A DNA stretch of 64,000 bases from Perkinsus chesapeaki (GCA_013115145.1 JAAPAO010000134.1:1-64000); one strand, 5' to 3'. Positions 1 through 14,737 are shown, counted from the first letter of the stretch. Notes: generated by a model from the sequence alone, not told the origin. A program made the numbers and translations.

Positions 1-142
1 AACTCGAGACTGATTTTGGTCTGCGAGGTAAATATTTGGAAGATGTAAGCACTCGACAGCTCTGGTGAGCCTAATAGGGCATGGTGCCTTTCAGTTTTAT
101 CGATTCAGGTTACAGGATATTATTTCTCTGCACGCTGTCCAG

Positions 143-1011
143 GATAATGACCCCTTCTGCAGGACGAAGCTTTGTAATATTAAGAAGAAGTGCGCCTTCA
201 TTGCAAAGAGCAACGTATCGTCAGAGTAAGTTAGTGCCAACACCGTTCGAATTACTCATAACCGATCCTCGTAGCCAAGAGGTTATGAACGTGTTCGCCC
301 GCGTCGGTCAACCGCAGGAGGGACCAGAGGCACTACAAGACTACAAGCAATATATAGCTTCGTGAAGTTCACTTTGTTGAATGCCATAATCTATCTTTCC
401 CAGGCTGCGAGAGAAATCCATCATTCTTGGCAAAAGATTCACGGAATTCCAGACTTGCGCACAATGGGTTTCATTCCATTCATGCAACCCTGGAAGCAAA
501 TGCCCGTTTATCCAAGATTCGGCCATTTTAGAAATCAAGCAGAAGCTTTGTCAGGATGCATTCGGATTATCTGAAGCTAAGGTGCTTAGTGGAAGCCAAT
601 ATAGGTCAGAGATATTATATGTTTAGATAAAGCAGAGGATCGCGGAGAAGGAAAGAGATTTTGGTGGTAGGGGCCTCAAGAAGACTAATAATATCTTTGT
701 TATCCTGGGAGGGTTGGATCCTTGGAAGGCCGCAGGGGAAATTGTCTCATCTGAGTCCGGTCCTACTCAATACGAAGTCATGCTTCAGTTGTTCGAACAA
801 AAGCCCGCATTCTGATCTTCTTGTCAGGTTCCGCAAGCAAGTCATTGTTATTGGCTAAACGCTGGGGCCACGAGGCTTCCCGGAGTCAGGTAAGATCAGG
901 TACTCTCCCTCGATTTACGATTCTTATCTCAGAGAGATGCTGGATGAGACTCTTGAGATGGTTCAGTCATGGCTCAAGGCTGAGTATAACAACGTGTCCA
1001 TGTTACTTTAA
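143..1011 (+). CDS. Serine carboxypeptidase, peptidase S28 family (3' part)
   Basis: C-terminal part of a secreted or lysosomal S28 peptidase (prolyl carboxypeptidase / PRSS16 type), which cuts after proline near peptide ends. Joined exons 143-225, 275-361, 404-604, 638-776, 828-889 and 933-1011 keep one frame. They encode the family stretch KRFTEFQTCAQ (usual form W-x-Y-Q-x-C-x-E), the block NNIFVILGGLDPWKAAG with the catalytic Asp of LDPW, and QASHCYW with the catalytic His (family GxHC). The nucleophilic Ser lies in exons left of the window. Introns are 33-51 bp; the 226-274 and 890-932 introns have GTAAG donors. It converges on the minus-strand gene ending at 1273. Identity rests on motif order; I did not resolve exons in 1-142. 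Confidence 0.8.
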
Positions 1012-1272
1012 TGAGATAAGCCCTGAAGGGATTTTCACGAGCAGCCATTAACACGTTTATTGACATCTTGTCTTGTCTATTCTGCCGAGCTATGGACCAG
1101 AGCTGAAGATATCAGATAGTTCAGAGATTAGATACTGCCGCCCGCTCAGTGTTTAGTTCTGATTCATCATTCATTTTTATCGTCTCGAAATCTTGGACTT
1201 GTGTTGCTATTGCACCGCAGGCGGACTAGGAACGCGAGACGAAGCGAACAAATGAATCGAACCAATACGATC

Positions 1273-4200
1273 TTAGCTTGTGTGTTTTGTGAGGGCCTTT
1301 TTCAACTTGCCTGTAAATTTGATTGCATGAAGATTAACGGTTTTTGGTTTCATTCTGTCTGATGCTGGCCACCAATTCTCAACACGTTCTTCTATCATCT
1401 TCAATACTTTATCCATTATCTCCATATGAGAAGGGTTATCAACCTGACCTTTACCAGTTCCAACTCGGTCAACAAAAGTTTGCTGAAGTGCCTTGAAGGT
1501 TCCGTCTCCTTCCGTTATAGACTCATCGCCCATCTTCAAGTTGTCGCTGCTGATGGCAGAGCTTGTCCATTGGAACACCTGATGTACACCGACTAACCTT
1601 GCGGCAACGATACCATGAAAGTTTGCAACCAGTTGCGACTGTCACAACTAAGGGTGAATCCAGCACAGTAGACATACACAGTTCAGTTCGTTCTCGCTAC
1701 TGGTTAAAATATTGCTATTCTATAACTACGGCATTGACAAAAAATGCCCGAAAATATTGGATTATAAATTCCTATAAGCGCTAGATAATACAGAATATAA
1801 AATAAATTGATAATATGATTAGGAAGGTGAAAATGTAGGAGACATACAAGCCGTCCAATTGATACCAAAGTGACTCTGCCAAGGCGGACAGAGGGCCAGC
1901 TGTAGACTGTCTCGCTGCCGCTTCCTTCAACTTGAACATCAACGTCAACGTCATACCTAAACTACGGTCATCAAATAGACACAGATTTCTGTTTGGGAGA
2001 CTTCGGAGAGGACACTGCATTTTGTGTGATAACATATCCCCGACTTTGTATCGCCTCACCGACCAAACCTCGTGTTTTCGATGTTATGATCGTCTGAATA
2101 GGAGCTCAGTCCAGCTATGTGCAGTAGAGACCTCACGCAGAAGGAAGATGGATCAGTAGGAGTGGTTGCTGACAGAGGCTTCTTCATATTAACCACTTGA
2201 ATGGCATCAAATTCACATATGGCAAGTGAGCACCTGAGAGAGATCCGAAGTGTGGTGTGGCTCTATCAAGGAGAGAACCTTCCAGCATGAAATAGCTGAC
2301 CCATACATAGCGACAATTGCTGCACAAGATCACGTAGTGTCTTACAGCTTTGGTGACTGAGAATCTGACACATCATTGATACAGTAGCTGTTACTGTATC
2401 TATGTACTTTGAATCCAGCCTCTAGCAAAATATCCTTCCTGATTCCTTTCATCCTGCCAACTTCATCAGCTAGACAGTGTTCCAGCACCTGTGTAAGTAG
2501 GACAAGTAAGACACCAAGTGACCGAGTCTTCTATTTGAGCAAAGTCGTGGCTAGTCTAAAGTTGAAGTGGAGCGACATGGACAAGAAAATCAGATCGAAA
2601 GTTCGGAGGAATAGGCTATTCTAGATCGCCCAAAACCCTAAGGCACTCCAGACTTTGAACAATAACAGATTGCGGTACGGGTATCCATGCCAATAGCTTC
2701 GAAATGAATCGGCTTCCTAAATCGGACACAGGGATGTGCCTTGGCCGATCCACTGAACGAAATCATCGGTAGAACTCATATGAGAAATCATCGAACTCGT
2801 ATGAGGTGAGTGCTGAAACTGGACGCAAAAAGTCCATCATCTCTACCAACCGGTTGCGATGTCCCCAGATCCTCTTGGTTATTGATGCATCAACATCGAC
2901 GTACTCGGAGTTGGTTAAGACTCTTAACTTTAAAAGAAATGGCTATATTTATACAAACGGCTCATCACTACAAATGATTCACTGATAGTGATTTACTATT
3001 TGGTGACCTTGCAACTTCACGAGCTTATTCTGCTTATCGCTCACTAGGCAGATATGTTGAAAGCTAGTTGACTCATCTAAGCTGAGCCCACGCAATGGAA
3101 GAGTCTCACCTGGACAGTGACGCCGCCTATTATCTGCAAAAGAAACTCATCGTGGCCATCAAATTTAGCAGGAGCTCCGCTGCTTGCACCTACTTTAACT
3201 CGATGATATATAAACTGACTCTAGAAAAGCTTAGTCCGACAATGCGACGTTCTAGGATCTTATCGGGACCCCTTAGGGAGCTTCACTGAAACCCTTTTAA
3301 GAGAATATTGAAACCGTTTCAGCTTTCTCTACTGTACGTAAAGTGCGCTGCAGAAATACAAGTTGAGGAAAAACAATCTAGGGATGTCCCGCAATATAAG
3401 CGCCATATAGAGGTAATCATCAGCGTGATTAACATGTAACAATATGTAGAACCAACGGAGGTCTCTTAAACACAAGTAGTTTTCACCGAAGCAATTATGG
3501 TATTGGGGACAACTCACTTCCGACGCCCGTGATAAGACTGTGGGAGGGAGATAGCTTGTTGATTACTTGAAGAACCTAACCAAGGCATAACGCCGTGAGA
3601 AAGGCTCGCTAATTCACGTACAGCAAGACACTTAGGTCCTCTCATGATAGGCATACAAAGAACGCTTCTCGTGCGATACCCAGTCGCTTTATCAACACTC
3701 GAGTTAAAACGAGGATCATTATATCTAAGAATCAAGATACTCCACGGCGAACAGCAACTCAGCAGTCTCACGCATCAACTATGTTAATCGGTGATCTACT
3801 TGTATATGCCGCCCCAACAAGGCCACCAGAGAGAGGTATCTGAACAAAGGAAAATATTGACAAGTTTTCCATATCTTCATAGTTGGTAGTTTGCAATCAA
3901 AATGATTTAGCGGAATCCTAGAACGGTGGGAATAGCTATCCAAGAAGTAGGTATAGATACAATGGAGGGAAGCTTACCCGTAGTGCCGTTGGTTTACTAG
4001 TGTCACCTTCTTCAGTATTATCTGAACTGTGTGGTGCATTACCAGTATCTGAAGTAGTTAGTAAAATGAATAATACTATTTCGCTACGCTTCGTCCAAGC
4101 AGTCTGCCTTCTCTCGTCTATCACCCATATAGCTACACGATCGCAGTTGATGTATCTGGACAAAGCCCTGAGTGATCGGACGTGATCTGGAGGATCCCTA

Positions 4201-7200
4201 CTTGACGCATAGTGAGGAAATTGCCGCAAGTGCCTCGCTTGAATCCCTTATGCGAGAAATCTCATCAATGTGCTCGAGCAGATCTCTCAGTGCATTGGAT
4301 CGTTGATAGAAGAGAGAGAACTCCCTGAAGAGAAGGTTTATTTCCGCAGATTCATAGTGGCCAATGGTAACGCTGCGGTGGTAGAGCTCACAACCATGGT
4401 GCGCCTGTCGATTCTGTTTCTGTTTCTGGAGCTAGGCTAAAGTAATAATCTTCTTATCGCTCGATGTATAGTTGAGATTTTACCACCCTAATCCCGAGTA
4501 TTGATTTAATACGTGGATCATACGATAGATAATCCTCCTCCAGTTGCTGCTAAGGTTTGTCACTTGTTAAATGTTGAAGATGGCTCTTGGTTGCCCTTCC
4601 TCACTGCTTCCGAGAAGTATTGCTAAGTGTTGTATTGATTTAGAATGCTTAGAAGAATCATGAAGCTCGAGGAGCTGCTTGCTTTTGATCTCATCCAGTC
4701 ACACTAGGGACGGTTACTGATCACCGACGAGGTGTTCTTGTAGCTTACGGCTACGCATCAATAATACTTCTATGTTTCTTTATACCACTTTAGTTTCTTA
4801 AATCTCCGAGGAGCAAAGTCCGGACAAATATTTTATCAAACCTCAGCTAAGTGTCAACAAATGAACTCACTTGTCTCTATATACATTTCTAACCGAAAAT
4901 ACAGAAGTTGTTAGCCTACCGGCAAAGCACGTCGATGCAGGTTATTCGATCTTCGTCATTGAGAATGGCCTCCTCTAAAAACACATTCGGAAAGTATCCA
5001 TGTGTCGCGACAATGTAACTGTTCATGACCAACATCAATAATCAGGAAACGCTCCGCTTTTCGTACGTTAGAAAATCTATGACGAACTCTGGAGCGTTCT
5101 GCACGCACAAGGGCGTCTGAAGCAAATGCTCGAAAAATAAAGCGCTATGAGCTCATACGTAAGTATCGAAACAGTAGTTGTTTCTCTTCACCGATATTCC
5201 ACCGGTATCATTTGTAGTAGTTTCTAAGGAGCCTTCTCGCACGCTGAAATCATATTATCGACCGGAGGATAAGAGAGCAAGCGTACGCTTTGGCGGCTTT
5301 CATTCGAGCGTTGAACAGCTTGCGCTGTTTTTCAGAAAATCTTAACTTCCGACTTTGTTCATGCAGCCTTCCTAAAGCTCACTATTAGCTACTATGCGAA
5401 ACGGCTGGGCGTACGCGTCAGCAACTTCACTTGTTTAACGAGATGCTTGTTCCGTGCGGCCAAATCTGACCCTGTTCTCGATGATTCTCTCCCCATGCTA
5501 GGAAGTGTCGATTCTCGCGATGTTGACATCTCCCTCTCCAGCAACATCTCATTGGCACTTATAATCTTTCCGGATTCTCTCATCGACCTCAGCAAGCCTA
5601 GTGAGAACAGTTAGTCAAAACAAGTCAAGATGGAGCTCGAATTTCAGCAAAAATTATGAGCTCACGGCAGAAGCTAGCGGCATGCTGAAATCTTGGCGAA
5701 GCGAGCGCAGCACGATTTTGGAGTTAAAAGTTTCAATACATCGCACTTGAAAGATCGAGATGGACTCCCGATCCAACTTATCGGGTCGGAGTTCATGTCC
5801 TACTTCCGGCGTCGACAAGATGCACTTAGCACACTTCCTTTAAACGCTCTCCTACGTTCGAGATCCTGCAACTTGCTTCTGGTGTGTAATAACTGTTGCG
5901 CCTTATCAGATAGCTCGTGTTTCATCTGATCATTCCATGAATCTTTAATGGTTAAAGCAGTATCACTGCAAGGCTTTCTTGTCTAAGCGAGTAGAGTTCA
6001 GCTTCTAGTCGATTCACCTCTCTCTCCAGCCTCGACGAAACTGCGCTATGTCTGCTAACTTCCGATCAGTACGATCTTACTAGACTCGTTTTTGGATAGT
6101 TTGACAGCGGTATTATGCAGCGCTCGTGTTGTCCTAACAAGAGCTTTCTCTTGATCCTGCTGTTCCGTCACTCGTGCCTGATTTCACCGTTTTACTTCTA
6201 CTGGCTATTGGTAAGCTACTCCAAGGTCCAAGAGAACCTTCCTGAGCTCGCTTATTGTATTGAATGTAAGCCCGGGTACTTCAGTTGCTTTGTCGCATAA
6301 TAAATCGAGGGAAGATGTGATCTGTTCTAACACCGGTACACTGTAGCAGCAGGGGAGGAATCAACTTACTTCCGACTCGAGAACTTTTCTATATTCATCG
6401 CATCGGTTGTGAAGTTTCGATACCAGATTCTGAGCATCAAAAAGTGTTGGTTGCATTTGAGTGCATTCAATAATGCAAATGGTGGATTGTTTACCAAGAT
6501 CAATGATAAATTAGACGTAGGTATATAGATTATAGAGCATATTACGGGCGATAAGTTCGTGAGATTAAGTGCCCAAAAAGGAAACAGTGAACTATTGACC
6601 CTTTTCGATACTTTCACTGAGATTCAGACTCGACGTAAATTTCTGTCTTTTGAGAAAATTCAAAAGATGTAAATTTTCGTGTATTGCGCGCACAAGTTGC
6701 GCGCTTACATCTACCGTACCACCGTGAATTTACTAGTCAAACTGCTCAGATAATGTAGTCTAAGAACAGAATTAGTAAACACATAAAATAGCACTATTTT
6801 AGGACTTAGAAAAATAGCTTATTCATTTCTTATTTCAGTTTATTTATTTAGTAGTTTATTTCAGAAGTTTATTTTAATAAAATAGTATATATTGTATCAT
6901 ATTATTGGTAACAGAGCGTTGGACTAATGCCATTAGTAATGCATGATAGTATATTACTATTATTATAATATATGATAAAACTGATGAGGACCAAGAATGC
7001 TAATCATAATGGTAACGATAACCTTATCAATAAAAATGAGGACATGGCAGGGAGTTGCTGAGGGACTAACGATAAACAGACTACTAGGTGTAGATTAGAA
7101 CTAGAGCGAAGAGTACGGTAGATGGTATGTTCGATGGGCATTGTTCGCTTATAGAGCAAATAGCAAGAAAATATCTCAACAGTGAGGGAAATATGCAATA

Positions 7201-7876
7201 GATCAATAATGGCCCACCTCATAAAAATAGGAGTCGGGTACCGCAGCAGTATCATCCTGAGCTATGGTAATAGAAGTGCCATCGAGCGACATGGACTTAA
7301 ACCTGAAGGAAGAAAATACACACATGAGAAGGAACGATCCGGGTTCGGGGTTTTAAAGGTTCGTCAAGCTGTCATCGGGCTCCCTAAAACTAATATATAA
7401 ATCTGAATTAGATTTATCTAATGAGATAGAAAGAATGCCGCTCTGCAACGAGGTACGTGGACATCCGATGCGATAATAGAAGGTATATAAGACAACTCTG
7501 CACAGGCGAGTGATTCAAGCAATAGCGAACAATAGCCCCAGCCAGTGTATTCTAATATAGCAACATCGCACGACCACCACACCACTTACCTCCCCTCAAC
7601 ATCTTTAATAATTTTCTTAAGTCTTCCACGCAGCTCTTTATTGTCCCATCTCAGACCCTGTACCGCCCTTATCAAGTTGCGACGGTCCTCCTCGGTTTTC
7701 TTATCTTCTGCCACTGAACTGTGCAACTGGCACCGGTCGCGTTATGCAAATACATTATTATCGAGCACCTCAAGCGATGACACATCATGGACACTTCTCG
7801 AAGAAGGTTCTGAAGGGAACCTAGCTTCTCGTCCTGATGCCAAGGTCCCTTTAGGCTCCTCCTTGGTCCTGTCCAT
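1273..7876 (-). CDS. Coiled-coil protein with a PDE-type GAF domain
   Basis: Large spliced minus-strand gene. The proposed start at 7876 opens an N-terminus beginning [10 protein letters not shown], followed by a charged coiled-coil exon (donor gtaagt near 7570). Further coiled-coil exons lie at 6370-6429 and 5.4-6.3 kb. The GAF domain is clear in exons 4202-4324, 3978-4167, 3772-3839, 3622-3724 and 3518-3575: [18 protein letters not shown], then [20 protein letters not shown], then [20 protein letters not shown], then VLQVINK. This is the layout of cyclic-nucleotide phosphodiesterase GAF modules. All five junctions keep phase. Exons at about 2.4-2.55, 2.1-2.3 and 1.85-2.0 kb and a last exon ending at 1273 (...[14 protein letters not shown]) follow on the same strand. 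I see no HD phosphodiesterase motif. The GAF call is strong; treating 1.3-7.9 kb as one gene is inference, and 2.7-3.5 kb is unresolved. Confidence 0.6.
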
Positions 7877-8407
7877 TATCAAGAACAATCGTTACCGTGA
7901 GAATTCCCACTGAAGAGAGTTAATGCTCAAGGTGTGACAGAGAGAACCCCTCTTAAAGCAAGAACAAAATGCCGCTACCCGCCAGATCTTAATCAGTAAG
8001 CCGCAAACTGGTGAAACTAGCAATGGAGTAATGTGTTGTTCGAGTTGTATAAGGAGTCTAATAGCCACTACTGGGGTGCTACTAGTATATATAACTCTGT
8101 ATTAGAGAGCTCCTATTCACATTGTCAGTGACGAAAACTATCACAGGGACACTGTCCGGGTAATGGGAGAATGATGAGAACTCGAGAGCCGGTATCCTCT
8201 GACTTTCTGACAAGCTGAAGAGAGCTGGGAAGGGGACTGAAACGGGATTGAATGCACTTGAGCTCCCAGTGTCTCATTGTCCAAACTACGGCTATGGCCT
8301 GTTAAAGATTCTGTCATGGGAAATTCCTAATCGGAAGGTTAATTTACTGCACAATACAAGAATTGAAGAAGTCATAGCAATAGTACACGAAAAATACAAC
8401 AAAGCAG

Positions 8408-11400
8408 TTATTCGCTATCTTCTTCACTCTTCACATTCGTGCCACCAAATTCTCGATCAAAGGACTGCTTCGCTTGCCTCAGCAAATGCTCAAACAGGCC
8501 GCTCGGAACAGGAGCCACGTTCGAGCCGTCGAAAGGCTCCGACCTCGGGGTCAATAGACCAGCCATCGAGGCACTCCGGTTCAATCCAGAGGGACCGCAT
8601 TTTCCTGCATGCCAGTCCGACGCCACCGTGTACAATGTGAAAGGTACAGTAGCGATTGCAGGGCCGAGAATTACACCGCGCGCCCCGAACCAGCTGACGC
8701 CAAGGCCAACGGCTACCGCCGACATCCAGGGGTTGGCGTCGGGAATCTCAGAGTAGATAGCGGGACCGACATACCACCAGACAAGGAAATTGAGTATTGC
8801 TGCTACGGTGCCACAGGCTTGGGCCAGGCCTCGGTCGTAGGCTAGGAATATATAAGGTACTATAAAGAATGATACAAGACATGGGGATACCTGAGGAAGA
8901 GGAACCAGTTATGGACATACAAGCAAGAGCTTCAAATTCCGGTCGATGCCTTCTGTCAATAAACCAGTTCAAGGGCGCACAAACAATGCTAGGAGGCCGT
9001 AGTCGCTCGAGGCAATTTTTAGGGTGGACTTCAACACCTCCGCCCCGAAGATTCGAGGAGACAGCTTCATGAACTCCACCGAAGAAGGCTGGTAGATATT
9101 CCACATGTTTGAGATTGAAAGCTGTCGGAGGTGCTTACCACTGGTAGAAGGCCTATGATGAACGCTATACAAGCTGGTATATAGGCAACTGGGCAATCGA
9201 ATATCTGAAGAAGGAGGCAAATACTGCACGACAGGGACTAAAACCAAAACACACGCAACCTCTAGATCGAATAATCATCTCATCTAAGTTGACCACAGTC
9301 TCAACTGGCTCCCAATTTGGAGTACTGACATCACAGATAGAGGCATTTCAAAATGTAACTACACACCAGCTGGAATTACTAATAGCCCAAGACTACGCCA
9401 GAGACATAGTATGATAATGATACTACATTCGAACAGAGGGAATACCAGGCACGTTGCGAAATGAGCCAATCTAAGCTGATTACCGTGTTGAGTGGTTGTC
9501 AATACAAGATACAGACATTGCTATGATAATAACAATGTGTGTTACCCAATTTGTCTACCCGTGGTCATCGTGTTCGAGGCCGGGTAGAGTAAAGAGGAAA
9601 ATTGACAGCATGGGAGCTCCTTGCATTTCCTCCGGGCTCAACATTGAACGGTTCCTGGTCTAAGTCGATCCCCAGACTTACCGAGAAGACCAACCATGTG
9701 TAAATGCCATGAAATATAGCCATTTTAATTGCACTGTAAAGTATTGCCTTCAAAGCTCTACGAAGAATGTTATATAGATAGAACGACGGGTCTATCACTT
9801 GGAGCACCTGCAGAAGGATAAATGATATAGTCACAGATACTGGCAATGACGATCTGTACATATATTAAAGGACTATATCCAGTAATTAATATGTTTGTTT
9901 TATATATATAAACCCCCTCACAAAATGATATGACCTCTACACTTTTGAGCATAAAATACTAACGACAAAGAGTTAGGACTTGATATTTTGCGAGAACAAC
10001 TTTTTTAGTGAAAAACTATCGTAAAAATCTTTACGATACTGGTACAAACTGTCATGTGACAGCTGACAATCTCGCTCGCCCGGAATCAAAAACTGAAACT
10101 GTCACAATCTGCATGTGCATATATATTTGTATATATGGCACAGTGAAATACATTTCAAGGGACGAGTGGCTTCTGCTGCATCTACCTCCCGGACACCAGC
10201 TGTGAAGTCTGTCTACCAAATTCCTGTAAAATTGAGAAAGAGAGTTAAGACGTTATTTGAATTAATGACGCTATTGACGCTATTTTCAACTAACAGATTT
10301 ACGACGTAAATTCTACGTTTTATGTTTCGGTACTGCTACAGAGGTTTTTGCAGCAAAGCTGAGACCTCAAGAACCGAAGTTGGGCTAGCAAACTTCCATT
10401 TTCCTCATATTTCAACAACTTACTGTAGCCATGTAATCGTGCAGTCCACCTTGTTCGGATTGCAGGAGGTAATATAAAGCAGTGACGGCGAAGAAGAAGT
10501 GGAATAGGCTATCCACCAATGTACCAATAATACCGCTAACGACGCTCAATGAGAACTGTATACCAGCCTGCACAGGAACGAATACGCTCATCACAAACAA
10601 GGCGTTGAATGAATTCAGTGAATTGATGTCCTTTCCCTTGTCGAAGTTTCGTAAAGAAAAACGATACAAGATATATATGCAGCACTGTTTGCGTATCAGG
10701 CTGAGACTAATAAGTCTATAGGATACCGATATACGTCAGTGCCCTGATGCTCTGAGTTGCTTGGCAACCGTAGGCCCAACGCATAAACGATTCAGCGAGG
10801 CCCTAGTTCCACATTCCTTGCCGAGAAAAACGTCAGAAGTGACCTCCGATAGAGGCCCCTACGCTACAGGTGACGATCTTGTGAGATTAAGTGTTCGAAA
10901 AAGAGCAACAGAGTTAGATATCGACCCTCTTCGATGGGGCAGCTGTCAAAATGTCCACTTCGCCGAGTGTTCCCCGATCACCGACTCACCAGAGATGCAT
11001 GCCCAGAGGCCGTCAGAACATCCATAAGAAGTCCTCCAATGATCGCCGCCGCACCACTTGCAGTATGATTGCCAGACGTATCATTCACAGCGTGATCGAC
11101 AGATTCACCACTGTCATAATACTGCTTAACCTGATCACCAAAGCTCCCTGGGGTGCTGTTTCGGCCAATACTGCCTACTTCCTTATATGCAGATAGCAAC
11201 AACGATGGTGACGTAGCCAAAGTCTTCAGATTCCAGTTTTGAAGAAGTCTAGCGACCTCTGTAGTGTTGCCAAAAGCCGCGCCAGAGTAGCCGCTCTTCC
11301 CGATAGAGTAGCCATCATTGAATATATCTTCAACGCCTCGAGCATATGAGCAAGCCGGGAATGTGCCAGCACATTGAAGAAATATACCGTCACCAGTAGG

Positions 11401-14400
11401 AACCATATCCTGCACCGTTGCGTTACTGCTGCTGTTACTACCGGAAATAACCTGAAAAAGCTCGGAAAAGCAGCAGCTGAATTTGATCTTGAAAGAATAG
11501 TATAATTGATAAGATATTGAATTGATTATGATATATATAGTTAATAATCCTCGTCAAATTCAATACTCCTGGATTTACACAATTCCTTCCTTCAAAAGAA
11601 ATGAAGACCCAAGAGGACTATATCCCTGCAAGATTCGATCATCCATGGCGAAGGTAAGCAGGTTTCTTACACAATCTCAAATCTTTTCCCTTTTTTCACG
11701 TTTCCTCTTTCTACAAGAACTAGCACCGAAGGAGAGCCTTTCGCATACAAGACAGCTTCGCGGTATTCTCGCTCCTAGAGGCCATACAAATATCTCACCA
11801 TTTCGATGTAGTTGTATAAGTCCTTCGTCTTGGTCGTCACCGCATCCGTCTCGATGAAGTGTGACACTGCATCACTCGCGGCAGAATAAGCCAGTTCAGC
11901 GTACTGCTTATAGGGGTGGAGAGCCTTCATTTCAAGCAAACTTCGCGCGCCACGAAATAGGCTCGCCAGAGCGTCCCAAATATAGGCGAACTCCAGGGAG
12001 ATGTTGTAGCCTATATAAGCCGCCAGGACCGTACCAAGCACCGAGAAGGTTATCATAACACTTGTAGTCGAGATAAAATCCGCATTCGACTTGATGAAAT
12101 TATTGCACACTTTGCCACCCCAGGAGAATACTTTCATCAGTCCATCATATGAAACCGTAAAAAGCTTCTGGCTGATACGGCCAAGTGGAGACTGCCCGGA
12201 AGCCTCCTCATTTGAGGTGTCATCAATGCTGTCTGGCTCGGACGAGGGGCATTCAGATTCACTGGGGATATCATCCACTCCTATCTAAGAAGGTTCGAAT
12301 GTATTACTAGGGACGACTCAGACAAGTTAGAGGGCGAGCATGCGGCCAAGACAGTTTCGATGCATGCTCCTCCTTATTTCTCGTCAAACCGCATCCGAAG
12401 TGTCATCGACAAATATGTAAATACATGAATTATCGCAATTTTCGACGGTTTCACATGATTCACCCAACGAGAGAGATACGCATGGCTGCCATGATCATTG
12501 GGATCAAAAAAGGTTAAAGACCGTCACATTGAAGGAGTCTCAGAAGATGGCAGACCATATAATTCTGTAAGGTGGGGCTCATTTGATATTCAACGGGGAG
12601 ATTGTCGTATTAATAATATTTTAATTTAATATAGGCTCAGCCTTTTACGACTGACTGAGCCTGCAGCGATACTCCTATAGTGGCTTCTGTCTGCCTGGTG
12701 AAAGGCGAAGTGCTGCTGCCCGAGGAAAACAAACTAATTTAGTATTACTATACTAATGCTATATGATTCTTACTTAATATATTTACTAATAATATATTAC
12801 TATTATAATTATGATTCATACCAACATTAGTATATACTTATCACGCCGATTGAGTTCCCTAGTGGCATATTGTAAAACGAATAAAGAAGGATCTTGATAA
12901 CGAACCTATCGAAGTCTAGTCCAGAAAAAATCATATTTACGCTTTGTTCATTTTTGGCGCCACCATCAACAAATCTGTGACAAGAGGAATAACATCTCAG
13001 CAGGCCACCGCCATGCACCTCTGACCGAACCGCTCACCCGCTACCGTTCAGTTCCAAACTGATCGCTAATCGAACTCTTCAATATATTTCAACACACTTA
13101 ATCGTTTACAACTATTATCGCCACTAGATGATATGTATGGTCGACACTTATTTCAAAACACCCTGTATTTAGTTCCTCACTTCATCGTCCCGTTGCTGCT
13201 GGCCACCCTCTGTTCCCTCCTCCTCAATCTTGACTTCACTAACCCGCCTCGACCGACTCCTCCTTCCCGAGCTCATCACAGAACTAATCCGCTTCCTCTT
13301 GCTGTTGTTGCTGTGCAAATACAGGAAAACTTTCCCAAGGCCACAAAGCCACCGGACCACCAACGACGATGATACAGCCACAACAGTGTACCACAATATA
13401 GAGTTGTAAGCTGCGGGAAAGGCCCAAGCGAACTTCCAAAAATACAGATACAATAATAAAACGCGCCACAGGATTCGGAAGTAAAGACTGCTGCCACCAT
13501 CATCCCTAGGCAGTAAAATATACACTGCGAAGTGGTACGAAAGCTTCACCACTTGCTTGGCTTGTCGGAGAGACATCTTCAAGATGGCTTCAAATGGGCT
13601 TAGTGGCAGATTCAGCGGCTTCGAGGCGTCGATGCGGTCCACGTTGCCCTAATAAGCAGCACATATCAGTACCAAATTTTACTACTCAAATGAGCCGAGC
13701 TGAGGGAGATTAGTACGCGTGTTGAATCGTATATTTCATTATTGTAAATAATCATTACAAATATACAATATTATTATATTGTACTTTATTGCATATCTAT
13801 AAAATTGTAAAACAGAATAGTTAAAGTAACAGACATCTTTCTGGCGCTATCAGCAGCCTCTTCTACTAGACAGTGGAAACTTGCTATCATCTCGCAAGTA
13901 GGACTGATACAGCCCTACTAGCACAACTCTATTATTTCGTGGCGCACCCTCAGGCTCATTTGGGCCCATCTTCGATGATCAAACTCGGGTGAAATATCTC
14001 GTGAAGTTACGATCAATTTCTGTGTATAATATATACAGGTTATTAATTATTCTTCGACGTGAAGATAGAAGAAGCCTTTGAAAAGGCCGACTCAAGCTGG
14101 TTTACTGTGGTTGACATTCCAACATTCCAATCAACTTGCAGGAGCAACTTACTTCTTCAGTCTTCTCATCACCATCTTGAACGCTGCTGTCCCTCGCTTC
14201 ATTCCTGTCACTAACCAGCGCCTTTCTCGGGGACTTCCCGTGGTCGCTCGAGTGTATATTGAATATACTCAGTAGAAGGGCCTTAACGAGCTGCTTGGGA
14301 GGGAACAGCAGCAAGTAAGCCACAATGACCCAGAAGAGTGTTTGCAAAAATGGATACAGCAGGACGTAGTTGAGTCCCAAGAGCGCTGTAACACCGATAC

Positions 14401-14590
14401 AGAGCAGCACGACCAGGTAAGCTCTCACCCACATAGATGGCTGGGCACTGGCTTTATTAGATTCATACATGATTCGAGTTAAATGGCGCTCAAGTCGCGC
14501 TTCGTGGTCATAAAGAGCCTCGGTGAAGGCGTGGACCAAACGAGCATCATCGTCATTATCAGGATCTTTGGTAGGTTGATTGGATGACAT
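8408..14590 (-). CDS. TMEM245-like multi-pass membrane protein (AI-2E/PerM family)
   Basis: Eight exons (14153-14590, 13181-13648, 11799-12284, 10990-11451, 10424-10636, 9682-9807, 9139-9204, 8408-8890) give 913 residues, close to animal TMEM245. The N-terminal exon carries two hydrophobic spans (YLVVLLCIGVTALLGLNYVL onward). Later exons carry FHFFFAVTALYYLL, MAIFHGIYTWLVFS and a C-terminal block with GPAIYSEIPDANPWMSAVAV followed by GARGVILGPAIATVPFTLYT, which matches the conserved TMEM245/PerM ending (AIY, hydrophobic run, GxxGxxxGP). Human TMEM245 function is poorly defined; bacterial relatives export small molecules. All seven introns are phase 0 and 248-896 bp long, unlike the 40-55 bp introns of neighbouring genes. 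The 13.18-13.65 kb exon encodes several hydrophobic spans ending in an Arg/Ser-rich and acidic tail. Identity is firm; small missed exons are possible. Confidence 0.85.
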
Positions 14591-14737
14591 ATAAAAATCA
14601 TCAGACTACTAAGGTGGCGAATCTGTCTGCACTAATAATAATAAGCAAGATACCGAGATCTTTTCATTCTTTGTCGGTTTGTTGTTTGATGAGTTATACT
14701 ACAAATAGTTAGTGTTGGACTAACAGATATACATATA

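Noticed and set aside
11940-11965. GCGCCACGAAATA in a TMEM245 exon, resembling the TLDc intron motif
   Set aside because: It is coding (SLFRGAR) and shares only about 12 bases; most likely coincidence, though it should be counted as background when testing the intron motif.
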